The notes under the pieces: model-generated
The model's input: the letters and a program-made list of their open reading frames with translations, nothing else
What the model was told of the DNA's origin: nothing
Database searches by the model: none
In this document: positions 8,635 to 16,778 of the stretch, in pieces
How the letters are laid out: the number at the start of each line of letters is the position of its first letter
Numbering within the stretch: position 1 is the stretch's first letter
Source: Candidatus Gracilibacteria bacterium
GTDB lineage: Bacteria; Patescibacteriota; Gracilibacteria; UBA1369; UBA12473
Reading direction: 5' to 3'
Assembly: GCA_041658685.1 (NCBI GenBank)
Contig: JBAZZS010000001.1
Location: 310,001 to 374,000 of the forward strand
Length of the DNA stretch: 64,000 nt
Made by a program: the position numbers and the translations under genes

Positions 8635-8754
8635 TTAAAAATGTTCAACTTTTAAAGAGTTGGGATTCGTAAAAAAACCGGGACGATGAGTGGATGAAAC
8701 ATTAGGTTCATCGGGAGGCTCGCTGTCTTCGGGAGTGAAATCGGAAGGGTTCAT
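8635..8754 (-). CDS. Possible 39-aa acidic peptide upstream of the ATP-grasp gene
   Basis: An ATG at 8752-8754 opens a 39-codon frame ending 20 nt before the ATP-grasp start. The peptide is rich in Asp, Glu, Ser, Thr and Pro (starts MNPSDFTPEDSEPPDEPN, ends SLKVEHF). A TTGACA box with 17-nt spacing to a weak -10 would start transcription just before this ATG. Small acidic or hydroxylated peptides next to ATP-grasp ligases can be their substrates (graspetides), but no known core motif is seen. It may also be chance or a leader. Confidence 0.35.
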   Translation of the reverse strand: MNPSDFTPEDSEPPDEPNVSSTHRPGFFTNPNSLKVEHF

Positions 8755-8764
8755 ATGTCATGTC

Positions 8765-8793
8765 TATTTTCCCTGCCCCACGCAAAATGTCAA
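8765..8793 (-). promoter_or_regulatory. Predicted promoter for the ATP-grasp/SOD unit
   Basis: On the minus strand TTGACA (8788-8793) is followed after 17 nt by AAAATA (8765-8770), a perfect -35 with a poor -10. It lies between tRNA-His and the small ORF. Confidence 0.4.
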
Positions 8794-8809
8794 AAGATTT
8801 TTGTGCCTA

Positions 8810-8887
<78 letters not shown>

Positions 8888-8904
8888 ATAAAAAGAACAG
8901 GGGT

Positions 8905-8933
8905 ATTGTACGATGCCGCGCCTTGGAGAGCAA
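8905..8933 (-). promoter_or_regulatory. Promoter of tRNA-His
   Basis: On the minus strand TTGCTC (8928-8933), a 17-nt spacer and TACAAT (8905-8910) form a good sigma-70-type promoter. The predicted start lies about 10 nt before the mature tRNA 5' end. Confidence 0.7.
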
Positions 8934-9034
8934 CGGAATTTGGCCTAAACGATTAAAGATAATTTTTAGCAAGGGAAACCTTTCGACTTTAAGAAGGATT
9001 TTTGGTAAAATTTTTCCGATTTAATCCTTATGAA

Positions 9035-9544
9035 ATGGTTACAATTTCAATCAAAGAGGCCTTGAACGCGAGTCAAAGACGTGGCCGTGTTTTGTTGAAA
9101 TGGGTACAATTCATCAATCTTCTCGGCTTTGCGATTGCCGCTTATTTAACCTATCTTCACTTCAATCCAACACAAGAAGCAGTCTGCCACATCAATGATT
9201 ATTTGAATTGTGAAGTCGCCAATAGCAGCTCCTATTCGACCCTTTGGGGAATCCCGGTCGCAATGCTTGGACTCGCGGCTTATCTGCTTTTATTTGAGAT
9301 GGGGCGAGCGATTTTAAAGGAGAAAAAATGGATTCGTCCCATTGGATTGCGCTCTGTAAAAGGGATCCTGGTCGGGATGTTTTTGCTCGCAGGCGCAGGA
9401 ACGCTTTTTTCATTGTACCTGACGTATGTTGAATTTTTTATTTTGGGAGCCTTATGTGTTTTTTGTCTCGCGCAACAAATTTTAATTTTTTTGGAAGTTT
9501 TGCTTTTGGGGCGTATTTTGATATTAAATAATCGTTCTCAATAA
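9035..9544 (+). CDS. Vitamin K epoxide reductase (VKOR) family membrane protein
   Basis: VKOR proteins reoxidise thioredoxin-like disulfide-forming proteins using quinones in the membrane. The 169-aa product has four hydrophobic helices. The loop Cys pair is in CHINDYLNC and the active-site CxxC is in CVFC near the C-terminus. SSYSTLWGIPVAMLGL is the conserved Ser/Gly region. The in-frame ATG at 9035 is chosen; an earlier TTG at 9002 overlaps a likely extended -10 (TGGTAAAAT, 9003-9011). A second ATG at 9030 is out of frame and ends after 11 codons. The thioredoxin lipoprotein 25 nt downstream is its likely partner; in many bacteria the two are fused. Confidence 0.9.
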   Translation: MVTISIKEALNASQRRGRVLLKWVQFINLLGFAIAAYLTYLHFNPTQEAVCHINDYLNCEVANSSSYSTLWGIPVAMLGLAAYLLLFEMGRAILKEKKWIRPIGLRSVKGILVGMFLLAGAGTLFSLYLTYVEFFILGALCVFCLAQQILIFLEVLLLGRILILNNRSQ

Positions 9545-9569
9545 TTTTTATTTTCTTAATTTTTCTTTT

Positions 9570-9971
9570 ATGAAAAAAATAGGCGCTTTTGCAGGATTGT
9601 GTTTAGTGGTGTTGATGTTGGTTGGATGTAAAACAACCGGAACCATAGGGGATAATAACGGTGCGATTGATTCTTTCGCCAAGTGTTTAACGGATAACGG
9701 GATGGCTTTTTATGGAGCGTATTGGTGCCCTCATTGTCAAGATCAGAAAAAAATGTTTGGAGACGCTTTTCAATATGTGAATTATGTGGAATGTGATGCC
9801 GGAGGAGAAAATGCACAACCCGAAGCCTGTGTGGCGGCCGGGATTCAATATTATCCCACTTGGATCAATGCCGCGGGGGAAATGGAAAATGGAGCCCAAT
9901 CGTTCGAAGATTTAGCAACAATGTCCGGTTGCACGGCCCCGGAAACAGCCGCGACAACGGAAGAGGAGTAG
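9570..9971 (+). CDS. Thioredoxin-fold lipoprotein, likely VKOR partner
   Basis: The 133-aa protein has a lipoprotein signal (MKKIGAFAGLCLVVLMLVGC), so it should be anchored outside the membrane by Cys20. The mature part is a short thioredoxin domain with the active site YWCPHCQDQKKMF and cis-Pro region YYPTWIN. CPHC is the redox motif of DsbA-like oxidants, while the lipid anchor and small size resemble VKOR-fused thioredoxin domains. Two further Cys (CDAG and EACVAAG) and one near the C-terminus could form structural disulfides. The tail is Thr/Glu-rich. With VKOR upstream this forms a complete disulfide-forming pair; function is inferred from fold plus neighbour. Confidence 0.88.
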   Translation: MKKIGAFAGLCLVVLMLVGCKTTGTIGDNNGAIDSFAKCLTDNGMAFYGAYWCPHCQDQKKMFGDAFQYVNYVECDAGGENAQPEACVAAGIQYYPTWINAAGEMENGAQSFEDLATMSGCTAPETAATTEEE

Positions 9972-10170
9972 AAGAATTAAATCTAACGAGCAGGAGGGAT
10001 GGGACTTTTGTGAGAATTTTTAAGGAAGAAACGTCGAGAAAAATATCAATCAAGGTGAGACGAGAAAAATTGAGCGCACGGAGGAGCAAACGATTCGGGT
10101 CTCGTGGGCCCTGAATCGGCTTGCGACGAAGTTTAGCGAATTTTTTTGAAGTCGAACATCAGCTTGGAGG

Positions 10171-10208
10171 GGTTCTTCCCGAAAGGGGAACCTTCGGTGC
10201 CCCTTTCG
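10171..10208 (+). other. Two mutually exclusive hairpins
   Basis: Positions 10171-10192 can fold as a hairpin with a GAAA loop (GGTTC...GGAACC). CGAAAGGGG (10180-10188) also pairs perfectly with CCCCTTTCG (10200-10208). The two structures share bases and cannot coexist. They precede the terminator at 10215, an attenuator-like layout, though no controlled gene lies downstream on this strand. Confidence 0.45.
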
Positions 10209-10214
10209 TATACG

Positions 10215-10251
10215 GAAAAACCCCCGCCCTCCCTTGAGTCAGGGGTTTTTC
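10215..10251. terminator. Bidirectional intrinsic terminator
   Basis: GAAAAACCCC (10215-10224) and GGGGTTTTTC (10242-10251) form a perfect 10-bp stem with T runs on both strands. It lies between the convergent thioredoxin lipoprotein and metallopeptidase genes. Confidence 0.75.
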
Positions 10252-10316
10252 TAAGATGAATCTTCAAGGGGTTGCCGAGTCGGAACCCAACAATCCTCAG
10301 ACTCTAAAATTTTGAA

Positions 10317-11189
10317 TCAGAGGACGCCCGAGAGCATCCAAAATGACTCTAACGAGAAATCTTTCAGCGTGATGTCGTACACGCGGACGTTCGCCTCCCG
10401 AATCGGAGGCAGCTTTTCGTTGTCGAGATCAAATTCCACACCGTCAAACACAATTTCTTCCATGAATTCATACTTGGTCTTGAGATCGGTATTAAGGGCG
10501 GCATAAAAACGAAACAACGGTCCGTGAAGAATGTAAGCGGCATACGTATCCGCAAAATCCTCAAACGGAGAAGTCATGGCATATCCCGAGATAAAACCGG
10601 TTTCAAGTGATGTAAAAGAACTGTTGTTTTCCCAGCTGATGGAATAAAATTCCGCGCTAGGGTCGCCAGTATACACAGGAGTGCCACGGTCGTCAAATGA
10701 AGTTTTTTCAACAGGAGTAAAATCGGAATTTTGGAGCAATCCGGTGTCTGTGACGTGCCCCATTTCATGGAGCAAGACCGCAACCAATTCGTCTTCTCCC
10801 ATCCCGGTACAGCGAAGGATGAGGGTATTTCCTCCGGCTAATCCGCGTCGAGAATCGGGATCAAAACTCAAAGTCAGGTTATGCACGGCGGCCACTTGAT
10901 CTTCGGGAAGGATATTGAATGTTTTGGCCACGAGATTTTCACACCAATCCAGGGTTTCAACATTGACATTTCCGACGGTGGTATAAGGAATGGAAAGAGA
11001 AATGAAACCGCCGGATATCCCTGATTGATTTTGGGCCTCACGATCGGATCCGGCGGCTTCGGATGCCGCATAAGAATAAAGAGAAGATAACGTAGAATCT
11101 TTTGCACTCGCCACACTCACCAACGGCGAAGCGGAATAGAATAAAAATTGAGCGAGTAGGGCGGTGAGAATGAGAGGGCGTTTGAGCAT
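10317..11189 (-). CDS. Secreted HExxH zinc metallopeptidase
   Basis: The 290-aa protein begins with a signal peptide (hydrophobic core, likely cut after VASA near residue 28). The catalytic motif VLLHEMGHVTDTG places HEMGH at residues 141-145. Glu210 in SPFEDFADTYAAY, 65 residues later, is a good third zinc ligand of the gluzincin type; EDFAD is a pattern seen in several small uncharacterised bacterial peptidases. There is no SLH or sortase anchor, so it may be released. It has its own strong promoter at 11251-11279. The substrate is unknown. It is the second of three HExxH secreted enzymes in this window. Confidence 0.78.
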   Translation of the reverse strand: MLKRPLILTALLAQFLFYSASPLVSVASAKDSTLSSLYSYAASEAAGSDREAQNQSGISGGFISLSIPYTTVGNVNVETLDWCENLVAKTFNILPEDQVAAVHNLTLSFDPDSRRGLAGGNTLILRCTGMGEDELVAVLLHEMGHVTDTGLLQNSDFTPVEKTSFDDRGTPVYTGDPSAEFYSISWENNSSFTSLETGFISGYAMTSPFEDFADTYAAYILHGPLFRFYAALNTDLKTKYEFMEEIVFDGVEFDLDNEKLPPIREANVRVYDITLKDFSLESFWMLSGVL

Positions 11190-11250
11190 TTAAAAAGCGC
11201 GTCAAATAAATGGAAACGGCGCTTTTGTTTGGATGTTTGTTTAAGGATTT

Positions 11251-11279
11251 AGCTTAGATGTTAAATTAAATTTTGTCAA
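11251..11279 (-). promoter_or_regulatory. Promoter of the secreted metallopeptidase
   Basis: On the minus strand a perfect TTGACA (11274-11279), a 17-nt A/T-rich spacer and TAAGCT (11251-11256). The leader would be about 55 nt. Confidence 0.65.
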
Positions 11280-11324
11280 TAGAGATTTCTAATATGAATA
11301 AGCGGGAAGCGGTTATATAAGGAT

Positions 11325-12272
11325 ATGGAAAAAAGATCGATAAAAATACTTGTTTTAGGATTAGTGACCAGTCTTTTACTCGGAGCCGGAGTGGGCGCAG
11401 GGGTTTATTTTTATACTGAGAATATTTCGGATGTGAGCCCGCAAGTCACGCTTGAAGAAAAAGGAGAGATGGATGGCTATGATTATGAGAAATTTTGGAT
11501 TCAAAATCCCACCAGCGGAGCGAATTTATTGGCCACGATTCGTTTTCCGAAATTGGAAACCGGAGAAAAAGCCCCTTTTATTTTGTTTGTGCCCGGAGGA
11601 ACGGCTCCGGGAAATGATTTGGATCAGGATCCAATGGGTGTTCAATTGCTGGAAAAAGGATATGGAGTCGCTTATTTTGATTCGGACGGACGCGGCCAAA
11701 GCGAGGGCGAAGAAAATTACAACGGGACTCTTGGCCAAGACGGTATGCACGCGGTTTTGGTTTATCTTACTTCTCGAGAAGAAGTGGATGCGGAACGGAT
11801 CGGAATTGTGAGTTTTTCTTATGGAATCACCCTGGCTTCCGGAATGCTGGCGCGGTATGCCGATGACCCGAAGGTGGCATTTTACATCGATTGGGAAGGC
11901 CCGAGCGCTCGCGAATACACCAATATGGGATGCCGGAGTAAAGAGAACGACACCGAAGGCATTGCTTGGAAAAATTGTGACGATAACGAATGGTGGCTCG
12001 AGCGCGAAGCCGTGGATTTTTTAGATAAAATCACCGTCCCTTATTTACGGATTCAAAGCGAAGTGGATCATGTTCAAAAAAGCAATGAGCACGCGATCAC
12101 GGCCATCAATGCCGCAACCAATGGAGTGTCTCCGTGGACCCGAGTGAATGGCTCCGAAAATCCAATCAACACCACTTACACTATGGGAAATCCACCCCAA
12201 TGGCTCCCGGACCGCAGTGGCAAAAGCCATGTCGTGGAGTATGTGGAGGAAATGGCGGGGATGTTTTTCTAG
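11325..12272 (+). CDS. Membrane-anchored alpha/beta hydrolase
   Basis: The 315-aa product has one N-terminal membrane segment (residues 8-30), so the catalytic domain is probably outside the membrane. The alpha/beta-hydrolase core shows the oxyanion region FVPGGTAPG, the strand-turn YFDSDGRGQSEG, and the nucleophile elbow IVSFSYGI with Ser165. The usual first Gly of GxSxG is Ser here. Asp in SEVDHV and His in KSHVVEYV can complete the triad. It resembles acyl-peptidase or dienelactone hydrolase-like esterases; the substrate is unknown. Its stop codon shares CTAG with the stop of the opposite-strand 1330-aa gene. AAGGAT directly before the ATG is a weak ribosome-binding site at best. Confidence 0.8.
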   Translation: MEKRSIKILVLGLVTSLLLGAGVGAGVYFYTENISDVSPQVTLEEKGEMDGYDYEKFWIQNPTSGANLLATIRFPKLETGEKAPFILFVPGGTAPGNDLDQDPMGVQLLEKGYGVAYFDSDGRGQSEGEENYNGTLGQDGMHAVLVYLTSREEVDAERIGIVSFSYGITLASGMLARYADDPKVAFYIDWEGPSAREYTNMGCRSKENDTEGIAWKNCDDNEWWLEREAVDFLDKITVPYLRIQSEVDHVQKSNEHAITAINAATNGVSPWTRVNGSENPINTTYTMGNPPQWLPDRSGKSHVVEYVEEMAGMFF

Positions 12273-15200
12273 AATATCCACCAGCCATCTTTGGCTTCTT
12301 CAAGGCGTTTTTTCCAATATTCGGTGTAATCTTTTTTCGCCGCTTCTTCAGTGGCCGGATCTTTTAAGGCTTTCAAGATAGCGGCACTCGTTACTTGTTC
12401 TTGTCCCATTTCCTGTTCTTTGACCACTTTAGAGTCATAGTCATCGGACAAAGGCTCTTTGGTGGGATATTTGGGATAAACTTTTTTGGCGTATTCGGTT
12501 TCATAAATGGCTTTGAATTCATCGGAGAGTCGATTTTGCTCAACTTCAAACGATTTTCCGGTTGGCAGGGTGATGACAGGTTTTCCGGCATCCGGATTGG
12601 ATTTAATCCAATCGGAGTAATCGGGAAAATCAATACTTGCCGGGACTTCATCGGGCCCAATGGCGGACTGGAACCAACTTCCGGTTCCTTTTGTATTTGC
12701 ATGAGCTTGGAGCACAATGCTGTCCACCTTATCTTGGAACGCCATAAAATACGCACGTTCTTTCGGTTCCAAATGGCGGCCCGGTTCATTCATGAACGCG
12801 GTCTTGGAATAAAGGAGTTTCATCACCGCATTGATCCCCACGCTCGGGTGATCCCATCCATTGTAATTGAATTTTTCATAATAGGCCCTTGCGTCACGCA
12901 TTAGAGAAAAATAATCCGGAGTATATCCCATGCGTTCAAGTCCGGAATAAATATTTCTAAATTCTCCTTCCGTAATTTCTTTTGTGGAATCTTGGGTGCA
13001 TTCTTTAACCCGTTTGGCCAATCGATCGTTCATGGCTTTTGCATCGCGAAGATAACGATTGGCAAAATTAATATGCAAAGCATCCATTTCACGCGCTTGC
13101 TCGGTTTTGGATTTTTTGGAATAAAGGAGATCCATGAGTTGGCGTTTGTAATCCGTTAAAATTTCTTCTTGTTTGTACGTGACCAACGATTTCCATGAGC
13201 CTTCTTCGATGTTATCGAAAAGTCCGGCCACTCCGGGAAGGAGATTGAAAGGGGTAATTTTAGCCCCGGCTGCATTGAATTGATTGCTTAAATCTTTAAA
13301 GCAATCGGAAAATTCCGGGCAATTGCGAATGGATTCCACGTGGTCATTGACCCATTGTTCGGAAAGTTCAAGACTGCGATATTCCATGATATGAGTCACG
13401 GGATCGACTTCAACGATTGCGGTGAAAGAATAGGACATTCCCGGATACCATGTGAGTTCAAAAGCCCACGCATTGCCGGGGACAGGTTTAATACTATACA
13501 TTTTTTCTTGGCCTTTGAGCTCGGGGCGTGCCGCTTGCAGAATGCCTTCCAAATCCGGAGAGCGGTGTTCTTGCTCTTGCCATCGATCAAAGGTCAAAAT
13601 TTTGTCGAATTCGGGTTTGGCGGCTTGAAGTTCGTTCCAAGAAGCGCCGTTTCGAACAAATTTTTCCCAAAGTTCGGAGGCCAATCCATCGACTTGGGTT
13701 GCATTTTTTTCCGTGCGACCCACTATGGCCATCATTTCACGTTTAACGTATTCATTGTAATCGTAATAAGCATCCCCTTTTGCAGGTTCAAATGTCTGGC
13801 GAATGAGCGGAGCTGTGAGTCTCGTGTATTGTTGTTGCAGGAAAAAGAAACAGCGTTGATGGTCGGGATTGGATTTTTCGGCAAATCCCGGGAAGTTGAG
13901 CGTTCCAAGTTCTTTAATGAACGGCTCGCGCACCGTATTATAAGAAGCGGAATATCCAAAGGTACGAAATTTTTCAACCAATTCTTGAGCCGCTTTTTCA
14001 TCTTTTGAAACTCGAGTTGCATCCAATTCATTGGGTAAATCCTTGAATTTTCTCAAGAAATCTCCGATCGTGGATTCATATACTTTTTTGGTTTGTTGCG
14101 CGGCATCGGGGCCCGAGGGATTTGCTTTTTTCAATTCCGCTCGATATAAATCGAGAATTTCTCCTTGTTTGAACGAGATAAACGCGTGCCATTGGTCATT
14201 GGCGCTGTCCGGCCATTCGGCATCAGCCCAGGTCCAAGACATAAAGATGTCGCTGGCGCCGCGGAGCCAAGGGCTTAATTTTTCTCCGGCCCCTTGGAGT
14301 TTGTCAAAAAGCGCATTGAATTCGGTCAAAGATTCAACATTTTCCACTTTTTTATCAATCGAGGCTTCATTGAGAGGAGGGAGTTCGGTGAAAATATAGG
14401 CTTTGGTCGAGGGGTCGTAATAACATTTAAAAGGATCCCCATTCGTCGTGCCTTCAATCATTCTGGTGGGGTAGGTGCTTAGATCCCCGACAGAAGTGAT
14501 TTCAACGGGGAAGCGATAAAGCGCGCTGGTTGGCGTTTCAGTCAACATCATGACCAAGGCTTCTTTTTGTAAATTTTGAGTAAATTCTTTTCCCGAGACC
14601 TCTTTTCCGTTGCAAGAAATGGTAAGCTCGTTCGCTGAGGTAGGTTTAACTTTTAATTTTAATTTGGGATTCATTTCTCCACCCAAGGAATAATCCAGCC
14701 CGCTCGGATAGGAAACCGTCCACACGCCTTGTTCATAATAAAGGGCGGTTGGATCCACCATCAGACCGTTTGTTTTTAAGAGATACGCGGTTTTTAAGGG
14801 TAAATACCTGTTCATGTCCGCGAGTATGGTTTTGGATTTTTCAAGATTCGCTCCGGTTCCGACTTCAAAGTCAAAGTAGACGGGACCAAGAGGAGGTTTT
14901 CCTTCTTCTACGATCATTTTGCTTGGATCTTCAAGTATGTAATGCACGGATCCACTCGCATCCACGGTTCGAGTGAAGGGGAGAGGATAGCCGCACACGG
15001 TAGCCGTGTTTTTTGCGGAATCCAACTCAAGTCCAACCCCTTCAAATCCGGGGATTTCGTAAAGTTCTCTTTCTTGAGGGTTTTTAGGTGTTGATTTTTC
15101 TACGGCCACCTCACCGGCTCCGATGGCTCCGGCACCGGCTTTGGCCGCCGGTCCATCTCCGGTTCTTTGTTGAGCCTCGGTTCGCGCTTCAGCCCTAGCT

Positions 15201-16261
15201 TCGGTTCCCGCAACGGCGGAAGGATCAAATCCCTCGGAAAACACCACATCGGACAAAGTGAAATTTTCGTATTTTCCCGCGAATCCATAATTGGTTTCCA
15301 ATGTTTGCAGTCCGGCTTTTTGATCTCCATCTCCCACTTTTTTACACAATTGTTTCATGATTTTATACAATCCTTCCCCGTTCGATTCTTTAAAGACCTC
15401 ATCCGGGATTCCGAGCCCAATCGCCCGGCGTTTCAATGCCGCCATATCGATTTTTCCTTTGCGTGCGGATTTATAAGCGTCAAGAAAAGCATCGAATTTA
15501 ATGCTTCCCATGGTGAGTGACGTTTGTAAAATCGCGGTATCGATGGAAGGATCTCCCTTGAATTGATCCACAAATGCGGAAATTTTAGTCCCGATTTTTG
15601 GGTCGCCTTGGATCCATTCTCTTCCGTTTTGAAAAAGAGTTTTTCCATTGGGCGTAAAAATTTGACTGGCGAAATTAATCACAGTACCCAGCAGACCCGC
15701 TTGCACAAGAGGTTTGGCCCATTTGCCATGCGTGTCATGAGTATAAAGGAGGTACCCGGTATAAACAGCCACTACGGCAGAGAACATGGATGCCCACGGA
15801 TGGTTTTTAAATGTTTCGCGCGCTTTCTCTCCCACTCCTTTCATATAGTTACTACAAACATCTTGTTTAAGTTCGGCGCTTTCTTCTTTAAAGTCTTTGA
15901 GTTCGAGTTGTTGTGATTTAATCAGTTCGGTGATCTTGGCAAGAGTGGCTCGGGCCCAGTCGGAATGAGCCGCATCCTTATTGGAAAGAAGGGGAAGCAG
16001 TTTTTCTGTAATCACTGGAGCTGCACTAAAGACCCATTCCATTTCTTTAATTTGAGCCGCGGTGGGCGGATTGGATTCATTCCACGTCTCATAATCAATG
16101 CCATTGGTTTGGCAAGTCGCCGCCATGCGGCGCACTTTGGCGCCACCCCCGAGATCGTCTTCAATGGAAGAGCGAAGGGTATTCAGTTCATTGCGGGTGG
16201 CATCGGGCGTATTTTTTGGAAGGTCGACATTAAGGTCGAATTTTTCCGGAGTGGTAGCCAT
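12269..16261 (-). CDS. Giant uncharacterised protein with internal duplication (1330 aa)
   Basis: I do not recognise this protein. The start at 16259-16261 (MATTPEKFDLN) is chosen; upstream in-frame codons overlap the preceding gene. Residues about 1-130 are helical. About 130-185 hold two hydrophobic segments (MFSAVVAVYTGYLLY and AGLLGTVINFA), so it may be membrane-associated. An Ala/Glu-rich linker lies near 370-400. The rest is a duplicated beta-then-helix unit: SFKQGEILDLYRAEL matches TYKQEEILTDYKRQL, and KFRTFGYSASYNTVREPF matches GLERMGYTPDYFSLMRDA. No catalytic motif is evident. It is the last gene of the five-gene operon and overlaps the convergent hydrolase gene by 4 nt. A structural or scaffold role is only a guess. 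Confidence 0.7.
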   Translation of the reverse strand: MATTPEKFDLNVDLPKNTPDATRNELNTLRSSIEDDLGGGAKVRRMAATCQTNGIDYETWNESNPPTAAQIKEMEWVFSAAPVITEKLLPLLSNKDAAHSDWARATLAKITELIKSQQLELKDFKEESAELKQDVCSNYMKGVGEKARETFKNHPWASMFSAVVAVYTGYLLYTHDTHGKWAKPLVQAGLLGTVINFASQIFTPNGKTLFQNGREWIQGDPKIGTKISAFVDQFKGDPSIDTAILQTSLTMGSIKFDAFLDAYKSARKGKIDMAALKRRAIGLGIPDEVFKESNGEGLYKIMKQLCKKVGDGDQKAGLQTLETNYGFAGKYENFTLSDVVFSEGFDPSAVAGTEARAEARTEAQQRTGDGPAAKAGAGAIGAGEVAVEKSTPKNPQERELYEIPGFEGVGLELDSAKNTATVCGYPLPFTRTVDASGSVHYILEDPSKMIVEEGKPPLGPVYFDFEVGTGANLEKSKTILADMNRYLPLKTAYLLKTNGLMVDPTALYYEQGVWTVSYPSGLDYSLGGEMNPKLKLKVKPTSANELTISCNGKEVSGKEFTQNLQKEALVMMLTETPTSALYRFPVEITSVGDLSTYPTRMIEGTTNGDPFKCYYDPSTKAYIFTELPPLNEASIDKKVENVESLTEFNALFDKLQGAGEKLSPWLRGASDIFMSWTWADAEWPDSANDQWHAFISFKQGEILDLYRAELKKANPSGPDAAQQTKKVYESTIGDFLRKFKDLPNELDATRVSKDEKAAQELVEKFRTFGYSASYNTVREPFIKELGTLNFPGFAEKSNPDHQRCFFFLQQQYTRLTAPLIRQTFEPAKGDAYYDYNEYVKREMMAIVGRTEKNATQVDGLASELWEKFVRNGASWNELQAAKPEFDKILTFDRWQEQEHRSPDLEGILQAARPELKGQEKMYSIKPVPGNAWAFELTWYPGMSYSFTAIVEVDPVTHIMEYRSLELSEQWVNDHVESIRNCPEFSDCFKDLSNQFNAAGAKITPFNLLPGVAGLFDNIEEGSWKSLVTYKQEEILTDYKRQLMDLLYSKKSKTEQAREMDALHINFANRYLRDAKAMNDRLAKRVKECTQDSTKEITEGEFRNIYSGLERMGYTPDYFSLMRDARAYYEKFNYNGWDHPSVGINAVMKLLYSKTAFMNEPGRHLEPKERAYFMAFQDKVDSIVLQAHANTKGTGSWFQSAIGPDEVPASIDFPDYSDWIKSNPDAGKPVITLPTGKSFEVEQNRLSDEFKAIYETEYAKKVYPKYPTKEPLSDDYDSKVVKEQEMGQEQVTSAAILKALKDPATEEAAKKDYTEYWKKRLEEAKDGWWIF

Positions 16262-16286
16262 AATGAAAAGGTTTAAAAGCGGGGGA

Positions 16287-16769
16287 TTAGAAGTTGAAAT
16301 CTGTAGAAGCGGAAGGATTGGCTTGAGTTTTCGGTTGCGCGAGTTTTTGTTTGAGCGCAAGAATCTGTTGTTCTTCCACGGACCCGAGTTCTTTTTGCGC
16401 GATTTGATCGAATTCTTTATCGAGCTGGCGGAAAGCCACATCGTATTCGTGCGTCAATTCTTCGGTTTCGTGTTTGTAGTCGTCGACGAGGCGTTCGAGT
16501 TGCGGTTGGATGCGTTGAAGTTCGGTTTCATACTCATCTTCGGCCTGGCGGACGAGCTCGTCTTGAAGGGGAAGATGGTGGTTTTCGAGGTAGGTGACTT
16601 CGGTTTCAAACACAGCGGCCAGTAATTCGCCAAGCTCGGGGCTCAAACGATTGCCGTTGAGCTCGAGTTCATCGAGCACACGGAGTTTGAGATCATCCTT
16701 TTCTTCTTCTGTGAGGGTGAAGCAAAGGTTGATGTAGCTGATGATGTCTTCGGTGGAAAAGTCGTTCAT
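16287..16769 (-). CDS. Acidic coiled-coil protein (160 aa) of the five-gene operon
   Basis: Not recognised. It has no signal peptide. Residues 1-60 are acidic helices (MNDFSTEDIISYINLC, then DDLKLRVLDELELNG). Residues about 62-140 form a long acidic coiled coil (QRIQPQLERLVDDYKHETEE). The C-terminus is a short low-complexity tail. It begins 9 nt after the 524-aa gene and ends 25 nt before the 1330-aa gene, so cotranscription is near certain. The small size and coiled coil suggest an adaptor for the larger operon proteins. Its opening resembles in layout, not clearly in sequence, the 115-aa protein of the same operon. Confidence 0.65.
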   Translation of the reverse strand: MNDFSTEDIISYINLCFTLTEEEKDDLKLRVLDELELNGNRLSPELGELLAAVFETEVTYLENHHLPLQDELVRQAEDEYETELQRIQPQLERLVDDYKHETEELTHEYDVAFRQLDKEFDQIAQKELGSVEEQQILALKQKLAQPKTQANPSASTDFNF

Positions 16770-16778
16770 ATAATAAGG

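Larger units (their letters stand above)
9972..10316. other. Convergent intergenic region with a hairpin-element remnant and terminators
   Basis: No gene is seen here. Positions 10010-10029 match 19 of 20 bases of the left arm of the hairpin element at 4694-4713, but the core and right arm are missing. GATTC at 10093-10097 can pair with GAATC further on to make another hairpin. The rest holds two overlapping hairpins and a terminator, described separately. Confidence 0.5.
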
